DNA from: Chlorocebus sabaeus | Lineage: Eukaryota > Chordata > Mammalia > Primates > Cercopithecidae | NCBI RefSeq assembly: GCF_047675955.1 | Contig: NC_132914.1 | Span: forward strand, 44,540,521-44,604,520 | DNA: 64,000 nt | Direction: 5' to 3' | Part shown: positions 43,290 to 58,054 of the stretch, in pieces | How positions within the stretch are numbered: position 1 is the first letter of the stretch | Layout of the letters: every line of letters begins with the position of its first letter | Program-made: the position numbers and the translations under genes | Notes under the pieces: model-generated | Told to the model about the DNA's origin: nothing | Database searches by the model: none | The model's input: only the letters and a program-made list of their open reading frames with translations

Positions 43290-44240
43290 TTATAAAAACA
43301 CATATGTAAGACATTCAACAAATAATAAGCACAAGAAACATGAAGAAAACTACACCAAGGTACATTATAACAAAATTTTCAGAAAAACAAAGATAAAACA
43401 ATAAATGGAAAAACTTTAAAGCAAACAGGAGGAATAGGGTGAGGCATTATATACAAGATAAAGATGATAGCAAGTTGTTGGCCAGAAATGTCTCAAGTGA
43501 GCAGACAGTGGAGCAGTATCTTTAAAGTTCTGGAGGGTAAAAGAAAAGGCCTGTCCACTAGGCCTAATTTTATATCCAGTGAAACTATCTTGCAAAAATG
43601 AAGGCAAAACACATTTTCATATATACAAAAGCTGAAATAATTTATCACCAAGACATCTGCACTACAAGAAATGTCAAAGAAAAGGTTTTTCAGGTGAAGG
43701 AAAAATTATACCAGAAGTCTGGACCTATATGAAAGAATGAGGAGTCCTAGCAATAATAAATATTTGTATAATAACAATATTTTTCTTATTAATTACATTT
43801 ATTTGAAAGATAAGTGATTGAAGAAAATAATAACATATTGTTGGGTTTATATAATACAGAGAAATAAAACGTGCAGAAACAACAACAGAAAAAAAAAGAG
43901 AGGGGAGAAATTGAAGTACACAGTTGTATTGTTCTTATACTTTACATGAAGTGGTATAACATCACTTTCAGGTAGATTTTGATAAGTTGGAGTTGTATAT
44001 TATAAAGCCTAAGGCAACTACTGAAAACACAGTAAGGATATATAGCTAATGAGCTAACAAATTAGATAAAATGGGACCATTAATTTAAAAATTAATTCAA
44101 AATAAGACAGAAAAAGGGAGAGAAAAGAGAAAAAAGAACACATGGTACAAATGATAAAAGCAAGATGGCGGATTTACACACAACCACATCAACTACCACA
44201 TTAAATTTAAATGGTATAAACGTCCCAATTAAAAGGCAGG
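43290..44240 (+). mobile_element. Ancient L1M, 5' piece: ORF1 end to ORF2 start
   Basis: Old LINE sequence ending in the ORF1-ORF2 spacer and ORF2 start (ACATTAAATTTAAATGGTAT, CCAATTAAAAGGCAGG). The same element resumes at 58055 with AAAGGCAGAGATTGTCAG, the next bases in L1M order. The intervening 13.8 kb is therefore an insertion. Confidence 0.78.
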
Positions 44241-44949
44241 AATATTTTTTTCCTATACAGCAAATTAGAGGCTTTTAGCCTGCCTCAGGCATAAAGATTA
44301 ACTCTGTGACCTTTAATTCAAGAAGGAAAACGAGAATCAACCAGAATTGTAAACGAAACTCTAGATCCTGGGAAAGCGCATGTGGGCAAAGAGCCCCTAT
44401 GATGGCGTCTGGCTAATAAAAGTGAGTGAAACCCCACCACACAAAAGAGGCAGACAGCCTCCCTCCGTGACTCACCTTTCCAACGGAGATTTGAGTAAGC
44501 AAGGCCAAAGGAGAGCACTTTGTTCCTCCCAAGCCCTGGAGCTAACTCGGGATGAAGATGGAGATGCTGTGAGGGAAAGACACTGGGAAAACCTGAAGCC
44601 ATTTTGCCAGACCTGGGAACAAGAGCAGGATGCCATTTCTTATCCTGGTGCGTACAATGTCAGTCATTATTTGGCAGTCTAGCAGGATGGCCTCACAGGT
44701 ATTCTGGTCTCAGGCCAGAGATTGGAGTACCTACTCTGAAATGGGGTAGGGGCCTCCACAGCCAGAACTGAGAATCACCTCAGCAGTAGGCATTAGAACT
44801 GTGCTCTCCACTGTCACAGGCCTGGGGCAGGAGAGCTGTTACAGCTGCAGTTTCTCCTGGACAATAGACTTGCAGCTACAACCAGCTTGGTGACCTGGAA
44901 CCAGTCTCCATGTGCTATTGTTGGGTGCCCCAGCCTGCTCTCCTGAGAT

Positions 44950-45565
44950 TATAGTATAGTGGAGTCCTCTCTGATCCATACCTAGGCAAATCTCCAGGTA
45001 TTCAGACCACCTTTTCACCTGGATCAGCCACCTGAACCCCTCTAGTCTTCCTGTGCATACATTGTGCTGCAGTGGAGCCCTCTCTGCTCCACATGTAGGC
45101 AGATCTCCAAATATGTGGAGCAACTGCTTGCATGGACTAGCAACCTCAGTCACCCCACCCTTCCTGTGCAGGGATCCTGTGTGGGATATGGGGGAATGGG
45201 GGGAGGGGGAGATCCACTTCACACCCAGGCAGATCTCCTGGCATTTGGAGCACCCACTCACCTGGAACAGCAGCTTCACCCACCACACTCTTCCTGTGCA
45301 TAGAACATGGTGCAACTGGGCCATCTCGACTCTACACCCAGGCAGACCTCCAGGCATCCAAAGCATCTGCTTTCCTAGACTGGCAGGCTGAGCCACTCCA
45401 CCCTTCCTGTGCAATGATCTGGGTGCATAGGGGTCTTCTTTGTTTCAAGCCCAGGCAGATCTCTAGGCATCAGGAGCATCCAGTCTTCTGGATTAGGACT
45501 TTAGTCCACTCCCATCCCCACGTAGAGAACATGGGGCCAAGGAGATTTCTTAGCTTCATGCCTAG
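44950..45565 (+). repeat. Tandem repeat in L1 5' UTR, about six units of 105-130 bp
   Basis: The recurring block is GGAG-CCTCTCTGCTCC, then AGGCAGATCTCC-AGGCAT, then TTCCTGTGCA. Units begin near 44963, 45072, 45200, 45318, 45430 and 45541. Tandem 5' UTR repeats occur in older primate and other mammalian L1 lineages and may carry promoter activity. Confidence 0.85.
45183..45209 (+). other. G-quadruplex-like motif in tandem repeat
   Basis: Four G-runs of 3, 5, 6 and 5, separated by 4, 3 and 1 nt, within the third tandem unit. Confidence 0.75.
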
Positions 45566-45815
45566 ACACACTTCTGGCCACTTGGTGGCTGCCCACTGGA
45601 TTCCCCACTGACACTGGTACTTGTGCCTGACATCAAGGGACTTGTAAATGGACTTGCCAGGTCCAGCCCTACACATCTTGCCCCCAACCCCACAGGGTTA
45701 AGGGAACTTGGACCACTATTCACTCTAAGAACCAGCCCATTGCCTGAAGCAACAGAGAGCTTCTCTGTAAACAAAGATCAGATATATACCCAGATGGATT
45801 GGCCATAGGCATCGC

Positions 45816-46334
45816 TTACAAAAAGCACCATCTGGGGGGTGGAGCAAGATGGCCGAATAGGAACAGCTCCAGTCTCCAACTCCCAGCACGAGCGACACAG
45901 AAGACCGGTGATTTCTGCATTTTCAACTGAGGTACTGGGTTCATCTCACTGGGGAGTGCCAGACGATTGGTGCTGGTCAGCTGCTGCAGCCCGACCAGCG
46001 AGAGCTGAAGCAGGGCGAGGCATTGCCTCACCTGGGAAGCGCAAGGGGGAAGGGAATCCCTTTTCCTAGCCAGGGGAACTGAGACACACAACACCTGGAA
46101 AATCGGGTAACTCCCACACCAATACTGCGCTTTAAGCAAACAGGCACACCAGGAGATCATATCCCACACCTGGCCAGGAGGGTCCCACACCCACGGAGCC
46201 TCCCTCATTGCTAGCACAGCAGTCTGTGATCTACCGGCAAGGCAGCAGCGAGGCTGGGGGAGGGGCGTCCACCATTGCTGAGGCTTAAGTAGGTAAACAA
46301 AGCTGCTGGGAAGCTCGAACTGGGTGGAGCTCAC
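45816..46334 (-). other. Antisense open frame across L1 5' UTR (ORF0 region)
   Basis: A 172-codon frame antisense to the 5' UTR, homologous to those at 44-484 and 17447-17974. It ends 18 nt outside the L1 in the flanking L1 'X' sequence. Confidence 0.42.
45818..45833 (+). repeat. Left target-site duplication of L1PA at 45834
   Basis: ACAAAAAGCACCATCT, repeated exactly at 50694-50709. Confidence 0.92.
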
Positions 46335-46861
46335 AGCAGCTCAAGGAAACCTGCCTGTCTCTGTAGACTCCACCTCTGGGGACAGGGCACAGTAAACAAT
46401 AACAAACGCAGCAGAAAGCTCTGCAGATGCAAACGACTCTGTCTGACAGCTTTGAAGAGAGCAGTGGATCTCCCAACACGGAGGTTGAGATCTGAGAAGG
46501 GACAGACTCCCTGCTCAAGTGGGTCCCTGACCCCTGAGTAGCCTAACTGGGAGACATCCCCCACTAGGGGCAGTCTGACACCACACACCTCACAGGGTGG
46601 AGTACACCCCTGAGAGGAAGCTTCCAAAGCAAGAATCAGAAAGGTACACTCGCTGTTCAGAAATATTCTATCTTCTGCAGCCTCTGCTGCTGATACCCAG
46701 GCAAACAGGGTCTGGAGTGGACCTCAAGCAATCTCCAACAGACCTACAGCTGAGGGTCCTGACTGTTAGAAGGAAAACTATCAAACAGGAAGGACACCTA
46801 CACCAAAACCCCATCAGTACATCACCATCATCAAAGACCAGAGGCAGATAAAACCACAAAG
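45834..46861 (+). promoter_or_regulatory. L1 5' UTR and internal promoter with YY1 motif
   Basis: About 1,030 nt of 5' UTR. YY1-type CAAGATGGCCG lies at 45845-45855. In the family this region drives sense and antisense transcription. CpG-rich segments suggest it would be a methylation target. Confidence 0.9.
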
Positions 46862-47877
46862 ATGGGGAAAAAGCAGGGCAGAAAAGCTGGAAATTCAAAA
46901 AATAAGAGCGCATCTCCCCCGGCAAAGGAGCACAGCTCATCGCCAGCAACGGATCAAAGCTGGACGGAGAATGACTTCCACGAGATGAGAGAAGAAGGCT
47001 TCAGTCCATCAAATTTCTCAGAGCTAAAGGAGGAATTACGTACCCAGCGCAAAGAAACTAAAAATCTTGAAAAAAAAGTGGAAGAATTGATGGCTAGAGT
47101 AATTAATGCAGAGAAGTCATAAACGAAATGAAAGAGACGAAAACCATGACACGAGAAATACGTGACAAATGCACAAGCTTCAATAACCGACTCGATCAAC
47201 TGGAAGAAAGAATGTCAGCGATTGAGGATCAAATGAATGAAATGAAGCGAGAAGAGAAACCAAAAGAAAAAAGAAGAAAAAGAAATGAACAAAGCCTGCA
47301 AGAAGTATGGGATTATGTAAAAAGACCAAATCTACGTCTGATTGGGGTGCCTGAAAGTGAGGGGGAAAATGGAACCAAGTTGGAAAACACTCTTCAGGAT
47401 ATCATCCAGGAGAACTTCCCCAACCTAGTAGGGCAGGCCAACATTCAAATTCAGGAAATACAGAGAACGCCACAAAGATACTCCTCGAGAAGAGCAACTC
47501 CAAGACACATAATTGCCAGATTCACCAAAGTTGAAATGAAGGAAAAAATCTTAAGGGCAGCCAGAGAGAAAGGTCGGGTTACCCACAAAGGGAAGCCCAT
47601 CAGACTAACAGCAGATCTCTCGGCAGAAACTCTTCAAGCCAGAAGAGAGTGGGGGCCAATATTCAACATTCTTAAAGAAAAGAATTTTAAACCCAGAATT
47701 TTATATCCAGCCAAACTAAGCTTCATAAGTGAAGGAGAAATAAAATCCTTTACAGATAAGCAAATGCTTAGAGATTTTGTCACCACTAGGCCTGCCTTAC
47801 AAGAGACCCTGAAGGAAGCACTAAACATGGAAAGGAACAACCGGTACCAGCCATTGCAAAAACATGCCAAAATGTAA
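46862..47877 (+). pseudogene. L1 ORF1: L1 ORF1 with premature stop near codon 87
   Basis: Starts at the ATG in the AAAGATGGGGAAAAAGC context. The first 86 codons encode the N-terminal basic segment (MGKKQGRKAGNSKNK) and the start of the coiled coil. A TAA at 47120-47122 (in EKS-stop) interrupts it through a local change relative to the 13321-17939 copy. The frame resumes at 47128-47877 for 249 residues with the coiled coil (NRLDQLEERMSAIEDQMNEMK), RRM-like RPNLRLIGVPESEGENG, and the C-terminal domain ending NNRYQPLQKHAKM. ORF1p is the nucleic-acid chaperone of the L1 particle; this copy cannot make it full length. Confidence 0.95.
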
Positions 47878-47925
47878 AGACCATCAAGGCTAGGAAGAAA
47901 CTGCATCAACTAATGAGCAAAATAA

Positions 47926-50446
<2,521 letters not shown>

Positions 50447-50693
50447 ACAATGAGATCACTTGGACTCGGGAAGGGGAACATCACACACCGGGGCCTATCA
50501 TGGGGAGGGGGGAGGGGGGAGGGATTGCATTGGGAGTTATGCCTGATGTAAATGACGAGTTGATGGGTGCAGCACACCAACATGGCACAGGTATACATAT
50601 GTAACAAACCTGCACGTTGTGCACATGTACCCTACAACTTAAAGTATAATAATAATAAATAAATTTAAAAAAAAAAAAAGAAAAAAAAAAAAA
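50447..50693 (+). other. L1 3' UTR with G-rich tract and poly(A)
   Basis: The G-run array at 50505-50523 can form a G-quadruplex. AATAAATAAAT and an A-rich tail containing a G end the element. Confidence 0.88.
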
Positions 50694-50709
50694 ACAAAAA
50701 GCACCATCT
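50694..50709 (+). repeat. Right target-site duplication of L1PA
   Basis: Exact copy of 45818-45833. Confidence 0.92.
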
Positions 50710-51055
50710 ACTGGCTTGTGGGTTGAACTGCACAGCCCAGTATAAAATCTGCCAATGGAAGTGCATAGGGATATAAAAGCAAAGTCAAAAGACCCTACCC
50801 AGCACTCTCTCCAGTCACACCCTAGGAAGTCAGGGAAAGGGAAAGAAGAAAGAAAGAATAATATCATAGGGAAAGAAAGAAAAAGAAAAAAATCCTACCT
50901 GGAGGAAAATAGTTACAAAAATTATAAGTGCAGCATCTCCAGGTGAGAAGGAACCAGTGCAAGAATTCTAGCACAATGAAAAATCTGAATGTAATAACAC
51001 CACTAAAGGATCACACTAACCTCTCCAGCAATTGTCCCTAATGAATATGGAAACT

Positions 51056-51905
51056 AAGAAATGACAGAGGAAGAATTCAAAGCATGAAGTGCAAAGAAGC
51101 TCAAGGAGATTGGAGCTAAGGTTGAAAATCAACACAAAGAAACTCCTAAAGCAATCTGGGAAATGCAGGAAGAGATAAACATCTTAAAAAGAAATCAGTC
51201 ATAACTTCTGGAATTGAAAAACTCACTTAAGGAATTTCAAAATACAACTGAATGATTTCTCAATGGACTGAACCAAGCAGAAGAATTTCAGAGCTTAAAG
51301 GCTAGTCTTTTGAACTAACTCAGTCAGAAAAAAATAAAGAAAAATAATTTTTGAAAATGAAGTCTTTGAGAAATATGAGATAATTTAAAGTAACCAAACA
51401 TATCACCATTCCTGAAAAAAAAAAAAAAAAAAAGAGAAAAAAGAAAACAAACTGGAAAATATATTTGAGGGAATAATTCAATATCTTTTCCTAGTCTTGC
51501 TAGAGAAGTAAATATCCCGATATAAGAAATCTGCAGAACACTTGTGAGATACTATACAAAATGAACATCACCAAGTTGTGTTGTAACCAGAATGTCCAAG
51601 GTCAACACCAAAGAAAAAATCTTAAAGGCAGCTAGAGAAAGAGGTCAGATCACATACAAAGGGACTAACAGCGGATGTCTCAACAGAAACCTCACAAGCC
51701 AGGGGTGATTGGGAGCCTATTTTTTATCATTCTTAAAGAAAAGAAATTTCAACCAAAAATTTCATTTCCTGCCAAACCAAATTTCATAAGTGAAGGAGAA
51801 ATAAAATATTTTCCAGAGAAGCAAGAGCTAAGGGAATTTACTGACACTAGATCAGCTTTACAAGAGATCTTTAAAAGAGTTCTAAACATGGAAACAAAAC
51901 AGTAA
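51056..51905 (+). pseudogene. L1 ORF1: Degraded L1 ORF1 of element X
   Basis: Only the C-terminal domain is readable (51675-51905: LKEKKFQPKISFPAKPNF, SEGEIKYFPEKQELREF, FKRVLNMETKQ). The upstream coiled-coil region contains many stops and a long A-run near 51416-51434. Clearly older than the L1PA ORF1 copies. Confidence 0.82.
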
Positions 51906-53262
51906 TATCTGCTACCACAAAAACACACTTAAATATATATGCTACAAACCCTAAAAAACAACCATGCAATAAAAACTACCAAGGAACTAGCTAACAACTT
52001 CATGATAGGATCAAAACTGCACATATCAATATTAACCTTGACTGTAAATGGTCTAAATGCCCTCACTTAAAAGGTACAGAATGGCAATTTGAAAAAAAAA
52101 AAATCCATCTGCTGTTTCCAAGAGGTCCATCTCACATGTAATAACATTCACAGGCTCAAAGTAAAGTGTTGGAGAAAGATCTACTGGGCAAATAGAACAC
52201 AAAAAAGAGCAAGACCAATCCTAGATAAAACAGACTTTAAATCAACAACAGTTAAAAAAAAAAAAAAGAGCAAAGAAGGGCATTACATAATAATAGGGGC
52301 TTCAACTCAACAAGATGACTCAGTGATCCTAAACACATATACACCCAACACTGGAGCACTCAAATTCATAAAACAAGTACTTTTAGACCTATGAAAAGGC
52401 AGACAGCCATAAAACAATACTAGAGGACTTCAACACACCATTGCCAGCATTAGACAGATCATTAAGGCAGAAAACTAATAGAAATTCTGCAGTTCAATTG
52501 ACCAACTGGACCTAAGAGACATCGACAGAATATTTCACCAATCAACCACAGAATATCCACTCTTTTTGTCTGCACACAGAACATACTGCAGGATCAACCA
52601 CATCCTCAGAGATAAAACAAGTCTCAATAAATTTTTTAAAAATTGAAATCATACCAATCATATTCATGAACCACAGTGAAATGAAAATCGAAATCAATAC
52701 CATGAAGCTCCCTCAAAGCCACACAATTATATGGAAATTAAACAACTTGTTCCTGAAAGACTTTTGGGTAAACAAAAAAAAAAAATAAGGTGGAAATAAA
52801 AAAACATTCTTTGAAATGTGTTAAAACAAAGACACGACATACCATAATCTCTGGGATACACCAAAAGCAGTGTTAAGAGGAAAGTTTATAGCACTAAATG
52901 CCTACCTCAAAAAGTTAGAACAATCTCAAATTAACACTCTAACATCTCACCTAGAGGAACTAGAAAAACAAGAACAAACTGACTCCAAAGCAAGCAGAAG
53001 AAAAGAAATAACTAAAAACAGATTAGAACTGCATAAAACTGAGACACAAAAGCCCAAACAAATAATCAACAAAACTAAAAGATGGTTCTTTGAAAGAATA
53101 AACAAAATCAATATACTGCTATTTAGATGAAAAAAGAAAAAAAAAAGTGATCCAAGCACAATTAGAAATGACAAAGGTGACATTACAACTGATCCCACAG
53201 AAATACAAAAGACTTCCAGAGACTACTATGAACACAACTATGCACACATTTTATTGTAGAAG

Positions 53263-53275
53263 ATTTATGTTTCTA
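53263..53275 (+). repeat. Left target duplication of inserted L1
   Basis: ATTTATGTTTCTA, repeated exactly at 55286-55298. Confidence 0.82.
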
Positions 53276-54956
53276 TAGTATTGGAAGTTCTGGCCAGGGC
53301 AATCAGGCAAGACAAACATATAAAGGGTATTCAAATAGGAAGAGAGGAAGTCAAATTGTCTCTGTTTGCAGATGACATGATGGTATATTTAGAAAACCCC
53401 ATCGTCTCAGTCCATAAACTCCTTAAGCTGATAAGCAGCTTCAGCAAAGTCTCAGGATACAAAATCAATGTGCAAAAATCACAAGCATTTCTATACACCA
53501 ATAATAGACACAGAGCCACATCATGAGTGAAGTCTGATTCACAATTGCTACAAAGAGAATAAAATACTTACAGGACAGAACAGAGGCCTCAGAAATAACA
53601 CCACACATCTACAACCATCTGATCTTTGACAAACCTGACAAAAACAAGCAATGCGGAAAGGATTCCCTATTTAATAAATGGAGCTAGGAAAACTGGCTAG
53701 CCATATGCAGAAAACTGAAACTGGACTCCTTCCTTACACCTTATACAAAAATTAACTCAAGATGGATTAAACACTTAAATGTAAGATCTAAGACCATAAA
53801 AACCCTAGAAGAAAACCTAAGCAATACGATTTAGGACTTAGGCATGGGCAAAGACTTCATGTAAAACAACAAAAGCAATTGCAACAAAAGCCAAAATTGA
53901 CAAGTGGGATCTAATTAAACGAAAGACTTTCTTCTACACAGTAAAAGAAGCTATCATCAGAGTGAACAGGCAACCTACAGAATGGTAGAAAAATTTTGCA
54001 ATCTATCCACCTGGCAAAGATCTAATATCCAGAATCTACAAGGAACTTAAACAAAGAAAAAAACAAACGACCCGATCAAAAAGTGGACAAAGGATATTAA
54101 CAGACACTTCTCAAAGGAAGACATTTATGTGTCCAACAAACAAATGGAAAAAAAGCTCATCATCACTGGTCATTAGAGAAATGTAAATCAAAACCACAAT
54201 GAGACACCATCTCACGCCAGTTAGAAAGGCAATCATTAAAAAATCAGGAATCAACAGATGCTAGCGAGGCTGTGGAGAAATAGGAACGCTTTTACACTGT
54301 TGGTGGGAGTGTGAATTAGTTTAACCATTGTGGAAGACAGTGTGGCAATTCCCCAAGGATCTAGAACCAGAAATACCATTTGACCCAGTCATCCCATTAC
54401 TGGGTATATACCCAAAGGATTATAAATCATTCTACTATAAAGACACATGCACACGTATGTTTATTGCAGCACTATTCACAATAGCAAACACTTGGAACCA
54501 ACCCAAATGCCCATCAATGATAGACTGGATAAAGAAAATGTGGCACATACACACCGTGGAATACTATGCAGCCATAAAAAAAGATGAGCTCATGTCCTTT
54601 GCAGGGACATGGATGCAGCTGGAAACCATCATTCTCAGCAAACTAACACAGAAACAGAAAACCAAACACCACATGTTCTCACTCATAAATGGGAGTTTAA
54701 CAATGAGAACACGTGGACAGAGGGAGGGGAACATCACACACCAGGGCCTATCAGGGTGTGGGGGACAAGGGGAAGGATAGCATTAGGACACACACCTAAT
54801 GCATGCAGGGCTTAAAACCTAGATGATGGGTTGATGGGTGCAGCAAACCACCATGGCACATGTATACCTATGTAACAAACCAGCACATTCTGCACATGTA
54901 TCCCAGAAATTAAAGTATAATAAAAGTAAATAAATAAAATAAAATAAAATAAAAAT
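53276..54956 (+). mobile_element. 5'-truncated L1 (L1PA8-13-like) inserted in element X
   Basis: Begins in the RT domain ([11 protein letters not shown] just upstream of LFADDMMVY) and ends with TAAAGTATAATAAAAGTAAA and an (AAAAT)n tail. An internal deletion near 53570 joins KRIKYL-region sequence to the NRTEASEI region, removing about 100 codons. Readable ORF2 pieces at 53281-53526 and 54328-54780; in the latter the normal ORF2 stop (TGA) reads TTA, so the frame runs on into the 3' UTR. Confidence 0.88.
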
Positions 54957-55285
54957 ATGATCCATTTTATAATTTCTATAAATAAATAACTCATATAGCA
55001 TGTGAGAATACAGTATCAAAATATCACATGTATACCACAAATATGTACAATTATTATGTATCAGTAAAAAAGAACCCCTTCTAGTCTAGAAGATATCCCT
55101 GTGTCTTATCATTTAGGGTCACATATTCTTTCTATTTTATAACATTCATTCATCTTAATTTTTTGATTATTATGTATTTCTTAAAGAATGTTCCATTAGC
55201 CCAGAAACTATTGTTTATTCACTATTGTATTTTTCATGCCAAATAGGCCAAAATAAAGATTCAATAAGTATGGGGAAAAATGAAA
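54957..55285 (+). mobile_element. Candidate 3'-transduced flank carried by the L1
   Basis: About 330 bp after the L1 tail and before the right target duplication. It contains a piece of an older L1 3' end (55010-55070), unrecognised sequence, an AATAAA signal at 55252-55257, and an A-rich end (GGGGAAAAATGAAAA) directly before ATTTATGTTTCTA. This is the layout expected when L1 transcription reads past its own poly(A) signal and uses a downstream one. Confidence 0.65.
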
Positions 55286-55298
55286 ATTTATGTTTCTA
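55286..55298 (+). repeat. Right target duplication of L1 plus transduced flank
   Basis: Exact copy of 53263-53275. Confidence 0.82.
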
Positions 55299-58054
55299 GG
55301 ATAAATTCCTAGAAACACATAATCTTCCAAGATTGATTTAGAAAGAAAGTGAAACCCTGAACAAACCAATATTAGTTCTAAACTTGAATCCATTATTAAA
55401 AAATAAACCTACCAACCAATATAAACCTCCAGACCAGATGGATTCACCGCTGAATTTTTCCAGACATACAGAGAAAAACTGGTACCAATACTACTATAAC
55501 TGTTCAAATAAATCAAGGAGAAGGGACTCCTCCCCAACTCACTCAATGAAGCCAGCATCACCCTGATACTAAAACCTGGTAAAGAAATATTGAAAAAAGA
55601 AAACTACAAGCCAATATTCCTGATAAACATAAACACAAAAATCCTCAACAAAATACTAGCAAACCAAATTCAACAGCACATCAAAAAGTTAATTCACAAT
55701 GATCAAGTAGGCTTCATTCCTGGGAGGCTAGGTTGGTTCAATATACATAAATCAATGTGATTCACCACATAAACAGAATTTTTTGAGAAATATATGATCT
55801 TCTCAACAGACATGGGAAAAGCTTTTGATAAAATCCAACATCCCTTCATATTAAAACACCCTCAAGACTAGGCATTGAAGGAACATAACTCAAAATAATA
55901 AGAGCCATCTATGACAAACCTACAGCCTACCTGCTGAGTAGGCAAAAGCTGGAAGGATTCCCTTGACAATTGGAACAAGGCAAGGATGTCTACTCTTACC
56001 ATTCCTATTTAACATAGTAGTAGAAGGCCTTGCCAGAGCAATCAGGCAAGACAAAAAAAAAAAAAAAAAAAAAAAAGACATCCAAATAGGAAAATAAATC
56101 CAACGATCTCTTTTTACTGATGATATGATTCTATAACAAGCAAATCCTAAAGACTCTGCCAAAAGGCTCCTGGAACTGATAAGGGACTTCAGTAAAGTTT
56201 TAGGATACAAAATCATGTATAAAAATCAGTAGCATTTCTATATACCAATAATGTTTCAGCTGAGAGCCAAATGAAGAATGTAATCACATTTACAATAGCT
56301 GCAAAAAACTACAATACAAAAGAAAAATAAAATATTTGTGCCATTTTATTACCTAGAAATACATCAAACCAAGGAGGTAAAATTCTCTACAAAGAGAACT
56401 ACCAAGCACTACTGAAAGAAATAGTCGATGACACAAACAAATGGAAAAACATCCCGTGTTCATGGATAGGAAGTATCAATATTGTTAAACTGTCAAACCC
56501 CCGAAAGCAATCTACAGATTCAACATTATTCCTATCAAGCTACCAATGTCATTTTTTGCAGAACTAGAAAAGATTATTCTAAAATTCGTATGAAACCAAA
56601 AAGAGCCCAAAGCCTAAGCTAAAAGAACAAAGCCAGAGGCATCACATTACCCAGCTTCAAACTATACAAGGCCACAGTAACCAAAATATTCTGGCATTGG
56701 TACAAGACCAGACAAACAGACCAATGGAATAGAATATAGAACTCAGAAATAAAGCTGCACCCCTGCAGCCATCTGACCTTCAACAAAGTTGACAAAAACA
56801 AGTAATGGGGAAAGGACTCCCTAGTTGATAAATGGTGCTGGGATAGCCAGTGAGCCATATGCTGAAGAATGAAACTGAACCCCTATCTTTCACCATAAAC
56901 AAAAATTAACTCAAGATGGATTAAAGATTTAAATGTAAGACCCTAATCTATAAGAATCCTAGGGCTAAATCTAGGAAACACCATTCTGGACATCGACGTT
57001 GGGAAAGAATTTATGACTAAGTTCTCAAAAGCAATTGCAACAAAAGCAAAAATTTACAAGTGGGCCTAATTAAACTAAAGAGCTTCTTCATAGCAAAGGA
57101 AACTATCAATAGAGGTAACAGACAGCTTACAGAATGGGAGAAAGTATTCACAAACTATGCATCCCTTGAAGTCTGACATCTAGAATCTGTATGGAATTTA
57201 AACAATTGAGCAAACTAAAAACAAATAATTTCACTAAAAAAACAGACACCAACAGATATTTCTGAAAGGAAGACATACAAGTGGCCAAAAAAATATGAAA
57301 ACAATACTCCATATCACTAATTATCAGAGAAATGCAAATCAAAACCACGAGATACTATCTCACACCAGTCAAAATGGCTATTATTTAGAAAGTCAAAAAG
57401 CAAAAACTGCTAGCAAGGCTGGGGAGAAAATAGAGGGCTTATATATTGTTGGTGGGACTGTAAATTAGTTCAGATACTGTGGAAAGTAGTTTGGAGATTT
57501 CTCGAAGAACTTAAAGCAGAATTATCCTGACCCAGCAATCCTATTACTGGATATATACCCAAAAGAAAACAGATTATCCTACCACAAAGACACGTGCACT
57601 TTCATGTTCATCACAGTACTATTTACAACAGCAAAGACATGGAATCAACCTAGGTGTTCATCAACAGTGGCTTGCATATAGGAAATGTGGTTCATATACA
57701 TCATGGAATACTATGCAGCCACAAAAAAGAATGAAATCATGTCCTTTGCAACAACACAGATCAGCTGGAGGCCATTATCCTAAGCAAATTAATGCAATAA
57801 CAGAAAACCAAATACCCATGTTCTCAGATATAAGTGGGAGTTGGACATAAAGATGGCAACAATAGACACTGTAAGCTAATAAAAGAGGGAGGGTGGCAGG
57901 ATTGAAAAACTGTTGGGTAGTATGCTTAGTACCTGGGTGATGGGATTAATCATAACCCAAACCTCAGCATCACGGAATACACCCATGTAATAAACCTGCA
58001 CATGTACACCCAAATCTAAAATAAAATTTGAAAAAAACTAAAAAATTAAAAATG
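55299..58054 (+). mobile_element. L1PB/L1MA-age L1 'X', piece 3: ORF2 rest and 3' UTR
   Basis: Resumes in ORF2 and ends with a 3' UTR (CTACCTGGGTGATGGGAT-like region at 57940, CCTGCACATGTACACCC) and an A-rich tail at 58020-58053. Adding the three pieces gives about 6.9 kb, close to a full-length element. Confidence 0.82.

Larger units (their letters stand above)
44241..45833 (+). mobile_element. L1PB/L1MA-age L1 'X', piece 1: 5' UTR
   Basis: This 5' UTR-like region begins at the break in the L1M and contains a ~115-bp tandem repeat (44950-45565). It is interrupted at 45833 by a younger L1 and resumes at 50710. ORFs in it (for example 44380-44682, 44839-45414) follow the tandem repeat and are not conserved genes. 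Confidence 0.78.
50710..53275 (+). mobile_element. L1PB/L1MA-age L1 'X', piece 2: 5' UTR end, ORF1, ORF2 start
   Basis: Continues piece 1 without loss after removing the L1PA. ORF1 remnant at 51056-51905, ORF2 from ~51998. It ends at the ATTTATGTTTCTA duplication where another L1 entered. Confidence 0.8.
51998..57850 (+). pseudogene. L1 ORF2: Degraded L1 ORF2 of element X, split by an inserted L1
   Basis: The N-part (51998-53275) keeps fragments of the endonuclease (52089-52394: CCFQEVHLT, NTYTPNTGALKF) and linker (52870-53130). After the inserted L1 (53276-55298) it resumes with ATAAATTCCTAGAAAC, RT-like stretches (55430-56230; catalytic-site region near 56110-56130 reads TDDMI-like) and the C-terminal region to about 57850. 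Numerous stops and frameshifts; no usable frame. Confidence 0.78.
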
